Source: an uncultured Bacteroidales bacterium
Lineage (GTDB): Bacteria; Bacteroidota; Bacteroidia; Bacteroidales; UBA932
Direction: 5' to 3'
DNA: 64,000 bases
Assembly (NCBI GenBank): GCA_900316525.1
Contig: ONDF01000001.1
Span: 62,001 to 126,000, forward strand
The notes under the pieces were generated by a model. It was not told the DNA's origin. It made no database searches and saw only the letters and a program-made list of their open reading frames with translations. Below, piece after piece: positions 1 to 7,997 of this stretch. The first letter of the stretch is position 1. The number at the start of each line of letters is the position of its first letter. A program made the translations under genes and the position numbers.

Positions 1-495
1 CCGATGATCATCGAGCGCCTGCAGCGCGAGGTGTACCGGATGACGATGCGCCGCGGCTCCACCCTCACCGGCACCGTCCCGGAGGGCACGCACACCGGCC
101 CGAAGGTGCTCCTGATCAACAAGTACTCCGCCTCCGACGGCGACCTCTTCCCGTGGAGCTTCAAGGCCAACAACCTGGGCACCGTCATCGGCACGCGCAC
201 CTGGGGCGGCATCGTGGGCATCAGCGGTTCCCTGCCGTACATGGACGGCACCGACGTCCGCGTCCCGTTCTTCACGAACTATGACGCGAAGACCGGAGAG
301 TGGATTGTGGAGAACCACGGCGTGGATCCGGACATCCTGCTGGACAACGACCCCATCCGCGAGCAGGCCGGCGAGGACCAGCAGCTCCTCAAGGCCATCG
401 AGGTGGCCCTCGAGCAGCTCAAGGACCGCAAGCCCCTCCCGGGCATCCCGGCCCCGAGAACCTTCAAGGACCTGGGACTCGAGCAGCTGCCGTAG
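1..495 (+). CDS. Tricorn-like S41 family peptidase, C-terminal part (partial)
   Basis: This is the C-terminal 164 codons of a gene that begins before the window; the frame is open from base 1 to the TAG at 493-495. It carries the S41 protease core: an NKYSASDGD stretch holding the likely nucleophilic serine, a GTRTWGG turn, and an NHGVDPDI motif near the end, all typical of tricorn protease homologues in Bacteroidetes. Such proteins usually have N-terminal WD40/PD40 propellers and a PDZ domain, which would lie upstream of the window. Role inferred: peptide or protein degradation, probably periplasmic. The gene is followed after 71 bases by trpS. Confidence 0.85.
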   Translation, partial: PMIIERLQREVYRMTMRRGSTLTGTVPEGTHTGPKVLLINKYSASDGDLFPWSFKANNLGTVIGTRTWGGIVGISGSLPYMDGTDVRVPFFTNYDAKTGEWIVENHGVDPDILLDNDPIREQAGEDQQLLKAIEVALEQLKDRKPLPGIPAPRTFKDLGLEQLP

Positions 496-538
496 CCATT
501 TTGGCCGACAAGGATGACGTTATTTCAAAGGATTTGCG

Positions 539-546
539 TATTTTTG
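539..546 (+). promoter_or_regulatory. Putative -7 box of trpS promoter
   Basis: TATTTTTG matches the Bacteroidetes -7 consensus TAnnTTTG and ends 20 bases before the trpS ATG. No convincing TTTG -33 box lies 19-21 bases upstream. Confidence 0.5.
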
Positions 547-566
547 CAGACCCTAATCGATACGAC

Positions 567-1571
567 ATGGAAGAATTGCAGAAGAAAAGAATGCTGTCCG
601 GCATCCAGCCCAGCGGCGACCTTCATCTCGGGAACTATCTCGGGGCCATCAAGAACTGGGCGGACCGGGTGAACGACTATGAGTGTTTCTACTTCATGGC
701 CGACCTCCATACCATCACCGTCCGGCAGGATCCGGCCGAACTGCGCAAGCGCTCGATCAACCAGCTGGCCCAGTACATCGCCTGCGGCCTGGACCCGGAG
801 CAGAACGTGCTCTTCCTCCAATCGCACGTGCCCGCCCACAGCCAGCTCGCCTGGGTGCTGAACTGCTACACGATGTTCGGGGAACTGTCCCGCATGACCC
901 AGTTCAAGGACAAGTCGGCCAAATACGAGAACAACATCAACGCCGGCCTGTTCACCTACCCGGTCCTGATGGCGGCGGACATCCTGCTCTACCAGCCCGA
1001 TTACGTGCCGGTCGGAGAAGACCAGAAGCAGCACGTGGAGATCTGCCGCGACATCGCCCAGCGTTTCAACAGCATCTACGGTGACGTGTTCAAGATTCCC
1101 GAGCCGCTGATCGCCAAGACCGGCGCCCGGATCTACGGCCTGTCCACCCCGGGCGACAAGATGAGCAAATCCGTTCCCGACGGCTGCGTCTTCCTGATGG
1201 ACTCCCCCGACGACATCCGCCGGAAGTTCAAGCGCGCCGTCACCGATTCGGACCGCGAGAACTGTGTCCGGTATGACAAGGAGAACAAGCCCGGCGTCGC
1301 CAACCTGATGAACATCTACGCCACCCTCACCGGCAAGACCATCCCCGAGATCGAGGCGGAATTCGACGGGCAGGGCTACGGCGTCTTCAAACCCGCCGTC
1401 GGCGAAGCCGTGGTGGAGGCCCTCCGCCCCATCCGCGAAGAAGCCGAACGCCTGATGAAGGACAAGGCCTACCTCAACGAAGTATACCTGAAGGGGGCCG
1501 AAAAGGCTTCCTACGTGGCCAACAAGACCCTTCGCAAGGTGTACAAGAAGGTAGGATTCTACCAGATCTAA
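567..1571 (+). CDS. trpS: Tryptophanyl-tRNA synthetase
   Basis: A 334-residue class I aminoacyl-tRNA synthetase that charges tRNA-Trp in the cytoplasm. The N-terminus reads SGIQPSGDLHLGNYLGA, containing the HIGH-type signature (His20 within DLHLGNY). KMSKS follows near residue 198. Length and motifs fit a complete bacterial TrpRS. ATG 567 is preferred over ATG 591 because it sits a normal distance behind the TATTTTTG box; the later ATG would remove eight residues just before the conserved SGIQPSG. A strong hairpin follows the stop codon. The identification is secure. Confidence 0.97.
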   Translation: MEELQKKRMLSGIQPSGDLHLGNYLGAIKNWADRVNDYECFYFMADLHTITVRQDPAELRKRSINQLAQYIACGLDPEQNVLFLQSHVPAHSQLAWVLNCYTMFGELSRMTQFKDKSAKYENNINAGLFTYPVLMAADILLYQPDYVPVGEDQKQHVEICRDIAQRFNSIYGDVFKIPEPLIAKTGARIYGLSTPGDKMSKSVPDGCVFLMDSPDDIRRKFKRAVTDSDRENCVRYDKENKPGVANLMNIYATLTGKTIPEIEAEFDGQGYGVFKPAVGEAVVEALRPIREEAERLMKDKAYLNEVYLKGAEKASYVANKTLRKVYKKVGFYQI

Positions 1572-1575
1572 GTTT

Positions 1576-1606
1576 AAAAGCGGCGCTCGGATGAGCGCCG
1601 CTTTTT
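1576..1606. terminator. Bidirectional terminator between trpS and copA
   Basis: A perfect 13-bp inverted repeat (arms 1576-1588 and 1593-1605, GGAT loop) with A-rich and T-rich flanks serves both convergent genes. It lies between the trpS stop (1571) and the copA stop (1608). Confidence 0.93.
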
Positions 1607-1607
1607 G

Positions 1608-3791
1608 TCATTTCCTGAGCCGCAGCGAGTTCGTCACCACGCAGACGCTCGAGAGCGCCATGCAGGCCGCGGCGACCATCGGGTTCAGGAGGAAACCGTT
1701 GACCGGATACAGGATGCCGGCGGCCAGGGGAACGGCCAGCAGGTTGTAGATAAACGCCCAGAAAAGGTTTTCCCGGATAATCGTGACCGTACGCCTGGAA
1801 AGGCGCACGAGGTCGCTGAGTTTCGAAAGGTCGGAGGAGACGATGGTCACCTGCGCTGTGTCGATGGCGATGTCGCTTCCCTGTCCCATCGCGATGCCCA
1901 GGTCGGCCTGCGCCAGGGCGGCGCTGTCGTTGATGCCGTCGCCCACCATCGCGACCCGCTTGCCGGAGGCCTGCAGCCGCTTGACGTATTCGGCCTTGTC
2001 CTGCGGGAGAACGTGGGCCTTCACGTGGGAAATGCCGGTTTCCTCGGCTATGTGGCGGGCGGCCACCTCGTTGTCACCGGTAAGCATATGGATTTCGATG
2101 CCTTGGGCCTGGAGGGCCTTGACGGCCTGGACGGAGGTATCCTTGAGTTCGTCCGAAAGGGCCAGGACGGCATAGACCTTCACCTTGTCGAAAAGGAGCG
2201 TCACCGTGTGGCCGGCGTCCATCCAGGGACCGATGCTGTCGCCCACCATCGGGTTCGTCGCCTCGGGCAGGTCGCCGCACACGTCCCGGAGCAGGTCCAT
2301 ATTGCCCACATAGTAGCGCCGGCCGCGGACCGTACCGGCGATGCCCTTGCCCAGGACCGCCTCGAAATCCTCCACCGGAAGGTCCTCGCAGCCCCGCAGG
2401 GACTCGCAGACGGCGAGGGCGAGCGGATGCTCGGAGCGGTGTTCCAGCGCATACAGGACATCGCGGAGGTTCAGGGCCGACGGATCGTCTTCCGTCGTGA
2501 TGGAAGGATCCCAGACGGACTCCGCCACGGAGGGCTTCCCTTCCGTCAGGGTGCCGGTCTTGTCCATCACCATCGCCTGGACCTTCCGGGCGACCTGCAG
2601 GCTCTCCGCATCCTTGATGAGGATGCCCTTGGAGGCTCCGTTGCCGATGCCGGCGATGATGGCGGTCGGCGTCGCCAGGCCCAGCGAGCACGGGCAGGCG
2701 ATGACGAGGACCGTCACCATCGACAGAAGTCCGAGGGTGACTTCCCCGCACAGGATCCAGATGAGGAGCGTCAGGACGGAGATGCCGATGATGACGGGGA
2801 CGAAGACCGCCGCGATGCGGTCCACCGTCTTCTGGATCGGCGCCTTGGACCCCTGGGCGTCCCTCACCATCCGGATGATGCCGGAAAGAAGGGTGTTCTC
2901 CCCCACTTTCTCCACCTTCACGGTCAGGGCGCCGTTCTGGTTGATGGTACCGGCATAGACGTGGGAGCCGGCCTGCTTGAGGGCCGGAACCGGTTCGCCG
3001 GTCAGCGTACTTTCATCCACATAGGAGGAGCCGTCCGTGACCAGGCCGTCCACGGCGAGACGCTCGCCCGGTTTCACCAGAACCGTTTCCCCGGGACGGG
3101 CCGTGGAGCCCTTCTCCTGCAGGCCGATCAGTTTGCGGATGGCGGCGGTGGTGCTGTGCTTCGCCCGCTCCTCCAGCAACCGTCCGATCAGGATGAAGGC
3201 GACGATCATCGTCGCCGATTCGAAATACAGATGGGCCTCCAGTCCCTGCGAGGTCCACACCTGCGGGAACAGGAGGTTGAAGACGCTGAAAAGGTAGGAG
3301 ATGGACACCGAAAGCGCCACGAGCGTGTCCATGTTCGCGCTGCCATGGCGGACGGCGCTGAATCCGGCCTTGAAGAACCGGCGTCCGCACCAGAAAACGA
3401 CCGGGGTCGCGAGGGCCCACAGAACGAATCCTTTCCCCGGGAAATCCTCGAAACCCATGCCGAGCAGCATCACGAGAGCGGCCACGACGCAGGCGAGGAG
3501 CGTATCTTTTCTCAGGGCGCTGAAGGCGTCCTGGCGGGCTATCTCGGCTTCCGAATCGGCTTCGTCGTCGGAACCGTCCACCAGCAAGTCGTAACCGGCA
3601 TCCTGGACGGCCTTCTTCAGCTCACCCGGCGTCACCACCGCCGGGTCATAATCGACCTGGGCGGAATTGGAGGCCAGTGACACATTCGCCCCGCTCACGC
3701 CCTTGCAGGCCTTGAGGGTGTTCTCCACGCGCGCCACGCAGGCTGCGCATCCCATTCCCTGAACCGGGAAGTTTCTTCTCTTGACTCCCAT
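1608..3791 (-). CDS. copA: Copper-translocating P1B-type ATPase
   Basis: A 727-residue inner-membrane copper-exporting ATPase. In order: an N-terminal heavy-metal-associated domain with the Cys pair GMGCAAC (Cys15 and Cys18; Gly replaces the more usual Thr/Ser before the first Cys), paired membrane helices, the TGEP actuator motif, the CPC transmembrane metal site (CPCSLGLATP), the phosphorylated Asp410 of DKTGTLTEG, and the MVGDGINDSAALA hinge. The frame is open back to a TTG at 3821, but a -7 box at 3819-3826 lies there, so ATG 3791 with a ~27-base leader is chosen. It stands alone, convergent with trpS and divergent from an esterase. No CsoR/CueR-type regulator or copper chaperone gene is adjacent. 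Confidence 0.95.
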   Translation of the reverse strand: MGVKRRNFPVQGMGCAACVARVENTLKACKGVSGANVSLASNSAQVDYDPAVVTPGELKKAVQDAGYDLLVDGSDDEADSEAEIARQDAFSALRKDTLLACVVAALVMLLGMGFEDFPGKGFVLWALATPVVFWCGRRFFKAGFSAVRHGSANMDTLVALSVSISYLFSVFNLLFPQVWTSQGLEAHLYFESATMIVAFILIGRLLEERAKHSTTAAIRKLIGLQEKGSTARPGETVLVKPGERLAVDGLVTDGSSYVDESTLTGEPVPALKQAGSHVYAGTINQNGALTVKVEKVGENTLLSGIIRMVRDAQGSKAPIQKTVDRIAAVFVPVIIGISVLTLLIWILCGEVTLGLLSMVTVLVIACPCSLGLATPTAIIAGIGNGASKGILIKDAESLQVARKVQAMVMDKTGTLTEGKPSVAESVWDPSITTEDDPSALNLRDVLYALEHRSEHPLALAVCESLRGCEDLPVEDFEAVLGKGIAGTVRGRRYYVGNMDLLRDVCGDLPEATNPMVGDSIGPWMDAGHTVTLLFDKVKVYAVLALSDELKDTSVQAVKALQAQGIEIHMLTGDNEVAARHIAEETGISHVKAHVLPQDKAEYVKRLQASGKRVAMVGDGINDSAALAQADLGIAMGQGSDIAIDTAQVTIVSSDLSKLSDLVRLSRRTVTIIRENLFWAFIYNLLAVPLAAGILYPVNGFLLNPMVAAACMALSSVCVVTNSLRLRK

Positions 3792-3818
3792 CGTCCGATA
3801 ATCTTTCAAAATAACATT

Positions 3819-3826
3819 CAAAGATA
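3819..3826 (-). promoter_or_regulatory. Putative -7 box of copA
   Basis: TATCTTTG on the minus strand, 27 bases before ATG 3791. It overlaps the upstream TTG alternative start and so argues against that start. No matching -33 box is visible. Confidence 0.55.
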
Positions 3827-3840
3827 AGCAATTTTATGCG

Positions 3841-3848
3841 TATTTTTG
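3841..3848 (+). promoter_or_regulatory. Putative -7 box of the SGNH esterase at 3870
   Basis: TATTTTTG on the plus strand, 21 bases before ATG 3870 and only 14 bases from the oppositely oriented copA box, so the two promoters are tightly back to back. Confidence 0.5.
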
Positions 3849-3869
3849 TGGAAACAACCGGCTGCATCC

Positions 3870-4937
3870 ATGAAAAAGTTCGTCCTCGCCACCCTGGCGG
3901 CCCTCGTTTCCGCCGCCCTGTCCGCCCAAGTCTATACCGAGGCCTCCGACCTCACCCTCATCGGCAAGATCATCGACACGCCCAATCCCTATCACCGCGT
4001 GGACACGGTGCGGTACAAGGGATTCACCAAGGGAGAGAACCTGCAGGTCCGCTGCCCCGCCGGCATCGCCGTCCTGTTCCGGACGGACTCCCCTTCCATC
4101 ACGGTCAAGGCCACCGGCGACTTCTCCTACCAGGCGAACAACACGATGCGTCTGGCCTCCCACGGCTTCGACCTGTACATCCGGAAGGACGGGAAATGGC
4201 TCTGGGCCGCCGCGTGCTGCCCCGCGCCCCGGAACCCGCAGGCGCCCATGGACCTCATCAAGAACATGGCCCCGGGCGTCAAGGAATGTCTCCTGTACCT
4301 GCCCATCTACAGCGAACTGACCTCCCTCCAGATCGGCGTGGAGGAAGGCCGGATGCTGACCCCGATGGAATCGCCCTTCCGCCACCGCGTGGCCATCTTC
4401 GGGTCCAGCTACACGCACGGCATCTCCACAAGCCGGGCCGGCATGTCCTACCCCGACCAGTTCACCCGCCACACGGGCATCCAGCTGCTCTCCCTGGGCT
4501 GCAGCGGCAACTGCAAGATGCAGCCGTACTTCGCCGCCGTCCTCGAGGACGTGGAGGCCGACGCCTTCGTGTTCGACGCCTTCTCCAACCCGAACGCGAA
4601 GATGATCGAGGAGCGCCTCTTCCCCTTCATCGAACGCCTGCAGGCCGCCCATCCGGGCAAGCCCCTGATCTTCCAGCAGACCATCCGCCGCGAAAAGCGC
4701 AACTTCGACACGGCCGTCGAGGCCTCGGAAGCCGCCAAGCAGCATATGGCCGACAGCCTGATGAAGATTGCCGTCAAACGGTACAAGGACGTCTATTACA
4801 TCAAACCGTCCGCCTCGACCCCTTTGCAAGAATCGTCGGTGGACGGTACACATCCCGATGATTACGGGTATTACCAGTGGTCGCGCTCCATCGAGAAGCC
4901 GCTGCTGCGGATCCTGAGGAAATACGGACTTCGTTAG
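3870..4937 (+). CDS. Secreted SGNH/GDSL-type esterase with GxDLY N-terminal domain
   Basis: A 355-residue exported esterase. An N-terminal signal peptide (MKKFVLATLAALVSAALSA) precedes a beta-rich domain carrying GFDLY, the hallmark of the domain that precedes SGNH hydrolases in Bacteroidetes. The SGNH fold follows: IFGSSYTHG with likely nucleophile Ser180, the GCSGNCK glycine block, and the C-terminal DGTHPDDYG with Asp325 and His328 of the triad. Probable role: removing acyl groups, such as acetyl, from glycans in the periplasm or at the surface. It is a close paralogue of the minus-strand gene ending at 6897 and converges on the GH3 gene with one base between stop codons. Substrate unknown. 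Confidence 0.88.
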   Translation: MKKFVLATLAALVSAALSAQVYTEASDLTLIGKIIDTPNPYHRVDTVRYKGFTKGENLQVRCPAGIAVLFRTDSPSITVKATGDFSYQANNTMRLASHGFDLYIRKDGKWLWAAACCPAPRNPQAPMDLIKNMAPGVKECLLYLPIYSELTSLQIGVEEGRMLTPMESPFRHRVAIFGSSYTHGISTSRAGMSYPDQFTRHTGIQLLSLGCSGNCKMQPYFAAVLEDVEADAFVFDAFSNPNAKMIEERLFPFIERLQAAHPGKPLIFQQTIRREKRNFDTAVEASEAAKQHMADSLMKIAVKRYKDVYYIKPSASTPLQESSVDGTHPDDYGYYQWSRSIEKPLLRILRKYGLR

Positions 4938-4938
4938 G

Positions 4939-6900
4939 TCAACGGACCTCTACGGAGGCTTGTGAACGGATGTCGGCGGAAGAGGCGCCGACCCCCAGGG
5001 TGAAGGTACCCGGAGTCACCACCCAGCCGTGCTCTGCTGTCTCATAATGGGCGAAATCGCCCCTTGACAGGTGGAGGGTCACTTCGATAGTTGCGCCCTT
5101 CCGCAGGAACACTTTCCGATAGGCTTTGAGTTCCCGGACAGGCCGGGGAACGGCCGGATGGTCCTCTCCCACATACAGCTGGACGGTCTCAGCGGCATCG
5201 GCCTTCCCTGTATTGGAAAGCCCCAGGGTTACATCGAATCCGTCTCCGGAGGGAGTCACCGTAAGGGGGCCGTACCGGAACTCGGAATAGGTCAGGCCGA
5301 AGCCGAAAGGAAACAGTCCCTCATAGCCCCGGTAACCCACGAAAACGCCCTCACCATACACGGAAGGACTGACGGTATGTCCCCGCTTGGTCAACGGTGC
5401 GGCCGGCAGATAGTAGGGCTGAGAAGGATTGTCTTCCAGATGCAGCGGGAAGCTGACCGGAAGCCGTCCCGAAGGGGATATCTTTCCGTAGAGAATCTCC
5501 GCCAGCGCCTTTCCACCTTCCTGTCCCGGATACCAGGCCCAGAGAAGGGCATCCACCCGGTCGATCCAACGGGAGACGTCTGCTGCACCGCCGGCGTTCA
5601 CGACGACAATCACTTTCCGGCCGCTTTGCAACGCTGCCTCAATCAGGTCGTCCTGCCCCTCGGGAAGGGTGAAAGTACGGTCGTGGTCTTCCTTCTCCGT
5701 CGTCTTATCAAAGCCCACGGCAACAATCTCCACATCAGACTTCTCGGAAAGCCGGCCGGCGAGGGCCTCCTGCAGGGAGACGGAATAGAGCGGACTCACC
5801 GCCCCACTGCCGCCCCCACAAGGGATTACATCGGCCTGGGGACCGGTCAGGAGCACTTTCTGCTTCTTCCGTAGCGGAAGTACACCGTCATTCTTCAGCA
5901 GGACGACGCTTTCGCAGGCCGTCCGATACGCAACCTCCCGGGAGTAAGGGTTATCCTCCGGAATGCTGGAGTCCAGCTGGGGACGGTCCAGGAACCCGAA
6001 GGCGATGAGCGTCCGGAGGATCCGGACCACCTTCGCATCCAGCTCGGCCTCCGTGACGATTCCCTTCTCGAACAGAGGTTTCAGCGTCTCTTCATTCATG
6101 CAGAAACCGCGGGGCATCTCCAAGTCCACACCGTCCTGCATCACCAGCACAGGTGAATACGTCGATGTCCAGTCCGACATCGTGAACCCCTTGAAATGCC
6201 AGTCTTCGCGGAGCGTCTTCCCGATCAGGTAGGGATTCTCCGCAGAATGAACGCCGTTGACCAGGTTGTAGCTCGTCATAACGGAACCGACGCCGGCTTC
6301 GACGGCCGCCTTGAAGGCCGGGAAATAGATTTCGTTGATGGTCCGTTCGTCCGCGACGGAATTCGTATGATGCCGGTTATACTCCTGGTTGTTCAGGGCG
6401 AAATGCTTTACCGTCGCCATCACGCCCTGCGACTGGACGCCCTCGATGTAGGCAGCGGCCGTCCGGGCGGCAAGAAGCGGGTCCTCCCCGAAATACTCGA
6501 AGTTCCTCCCGCAGAGCGGACTCCGGCAGATGTTCACGCCGGGACCCAGCAGGACGTGAACCCCGCGAGCGCGGGCATCCTGTCCCAGGGCGGTGCCCAT
6601 CTCCCTGACCAGCGCGGGATTCCAGGTCGCCGCCGCGGCCACCCCGGAAGCATACAGGGTGCTCCGGGTGTCGTTCCGGACCCCCTGCGGTCCGTCCGCC
6701 AGCCGGATTTCCGGGATGCCCAGCCGCCGGACTGGGCCCAGATGGAAACCGTCCCGGGAACCGCCCACGAAGGCGATCTTTTCTTCCAGGGTCATTTCCC
6801 TCACGAGTGCCTCCGCCCGCTCCTGGCAAGCATCGGTGATTTCATGCGCACCCAGCGGCAGGGCGGCCAGCAAAGCCAGCAGACAGCATTTTCCTTTCAT
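4939..6900 (-). CDS. GH3 family beta-glycosidase (beta-glucosidase-like), exported
   Basis: A 653-residue GH3 enzyme with a signal peptide (start at MKGKCCLL; the frame extends further upstream into the preceding gene). The (beta/alpha)8 domain has KHFALNNQE, and MSDW holds nucleophile Asp243. The (alpha/beta)6 sandwich and a C-terminal fibronectin-III-like domain (ELKAYRKVFL) follow. No PA14 insert was recognised. Expected reaction: exo-hydrolysis of terminal beta-linked glucose or a related sugar. The start overlaps the upstream esterase stop by ATGA, so it is co-translated as the last gene of PUL 1. Substrate specificity cannot be read from the sequence. Confidence 0.93.
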   Translation of the reverse strand: MKGKCCLLALLAALPLGAHEITDACQERAEALVREMTLEEKIAFVGGSRDGFHLGPVRRLGIPEIRLADGPQGVRNDTRSTLYASGVAAAATWNPALVREMGTALGQDARARGVHVLLGPGVNICRSPLCGRNFEYFGEDPLLAARTAAAYIEGVQSQGVMATVKHFALNNQEYNRHHTNSVADERTINEIYFPAFKAAVEAGVGSVMTSYNLVNGVHSAENPYLIGKTLREDWHFKGFTMSDWTSTYSPVLVMQDGVDLEMPRGFCMNEETLKPLFEKGIVTEAELDAKVVRILRTLIAFGFLDRPQLDSSIPEDNPYSREVAYRTACESVVLLKNDGVLPLRKKQKVLLTGPQADVIPCGGGSGAVSPLYSVSLQEALAGRLSEKSDVEIVAVGFDKTTEKEDHDRTFTLPEGQDDLIEAALQSGRKVIVVVNAGGAADVSRWIDRVDALLWAWYPGQEGGKALAEILYGKISPSGRLPVSFPLHLEDNPSQPYYLPAAPLTKRGHTVSPSVYGEGVFVGYRGYEGLFPFGFGLTYSEFRYGPLTVTPSGDGFDVTLGLSNTGKADAAETVQLYVGEDHPAVPRPVRELKAYRKVFLRKGATIEVTLHLSRGDFAHYETAEHGWVVTPGTFTLGVGASSADIRSQASVEVR

Positions 6901-7997
6901 CGGATTCCGTACTTTTTCAGGATTCTCAAAACAGGTTTCTTGATGGAACGGGCCCACAGGGTATACCCATAGTCACCCGGATGCGTACCGTCCACGGACG
7001 TGTAGTGGTCCGGAGAGGTCGCGTTGGTCGTCGTGATGAAATACACGTCCTTGTACTTCCGGCAGGCCTCCTTCATCAACCGGGCCGCCAGTTCCATGCG
7101 CTCCTGCTCATACTTGTCGGCGGCGGTGTTGAAGTTCCGCCTTTCGCGGTAGATCGTCTGTTGGAAGATCAGCGGCTTCCCCGGATGGGCGGCCTGGATG
7201 GCCTCGATGAACGGAAACAGCCGCTGCCGGATCTCCTCCGGTGACGGATTGGAGAACGTGTCAAAAAGGAACGCATCCACTTCCGGCGCTTCCGCCAGGG
7301 CGGCGGCGAAATAGTCCTGCAGCCGGCAGCGGCCGCTCACGCCCAGGTTGAGGAACTGGATGCCCGTCTCGCGGGACAGGATGGACGCATAGGCCATCCC
7401 GGCCTTGGACGTGGACGCTCCCTGGGTGAAGCTGGACCCGAAGACGGCCACCCGGTGCCGGAACGGCCGTTCCAGCGCTTCCAACATCCTGCCTTCCTCC
7501 ACGCCGACCTGGATGGAAGCCACCTCGCTCCGCAGGGGCAGATACAGGAGACACTCCTTCATGGTTCCGTCCATATCCTGGATCAGATTGACCGGCTTGT
7601 CCAGGCTGTTGTCGTTCTGCAGGCCGGCTGCGGCCCAGAGCCACTTGCCGTCCTTCTTGATGTACAGGTCGAACCCCCTGCCGGCAAATCCGGTGGTGCC
7701 ACCGCCGAAATAGGGACGAACATACTTCGGCAGCACCCGGATGGACGGGCTGTCCGTCCGGAACGCGATGGCGATGCCGGACGCCTCCATCAGGAGATTG
7801 ACCTCCCCCGGCGTAAACCCGTGATAACGTGCCGTATCCATCCGGTGATAGGGATTCGGCGTATCCGGGAACACCTTCCCGGTGACGGTCAGTTCCGTCG
7901 CCTCCACGTAACGGTATTCCTGCCCCTGGAGGCTTATCGCCCCCAGGAGGCAGGACACCGTCAGGATTATTCTGAGGCTTATTCTTTCAACCATCAT
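6897..7997 (-). CDS. Secreted SGNH/GDSL-type esterase, paralogue of the 3870 gene
   Basis: A 366-residue protein with an N-terminal signal sequence, a GFDLY-bearing beta domain, VFGSSFTQG with the nucleophilic serine, LGVSGRC, and DGTHPGDYG carrying the Asp and His of the triad. It aligns along its whole length with the plus-strand esterase at 3870, including PNPYHR near the N-terminus and KPLIFQQTI late in the protein. It starts immediately after the TAA of the upstream propeller lipoprotein (ATG 7995-7997; a second ATG follows at once) and ends in an ATGA overlap with GH3, so it belongs to the PUL 1 operon. Probable role: de-acylation of the imported or surface-bound glycan. Confidence 0.88.
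   Translation of the reverse strand: MMVERISLRIILTVSCLLGAISLQGQEYRYVEATELTVTGKVFPDTPNPYHRMDTARYHGFTPGEVNLLMEASGIAIAFRTDSPSIRVLPKYVRPYFGGGTTGFAGRGFDLYIKKDGKWLWAAAGLQNDNSLDKPVNLIQDMDGTMKECLLYLPLRSEVASIQVGVEEGRMLEALERPFRHRVAVFGSSFTQGASTSKAGMAYASILSRETGIQFLNLGVSGRCRLQDYFAAALAEAPEVDAFLFDTFSNPSPEEIRQRLFPFIEAIQAAHPGKPLIFQQTIYRERRNFNTAADKYEQERMELAARLMKEACRKYKDVYFITTTNATSPDHYTSVDGTHPGDYGYTLWARSIKKPVLRILKKYGIR

Noticed and set aside
3792..3821. TTG 3821 as the copA start
   Set aside because: It lies inside the predicted -7 box of the copA promoter; ATG 3791 leaves a normal leader and begins just before the HMA domain.
4936..4949. AGGTC-AACG-GACCT as a terminator between the convergent esterase and GH3 genes
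   Set aside because: Only five base pairs, no T-run, and it overlaps both stop codons; too weak to call.
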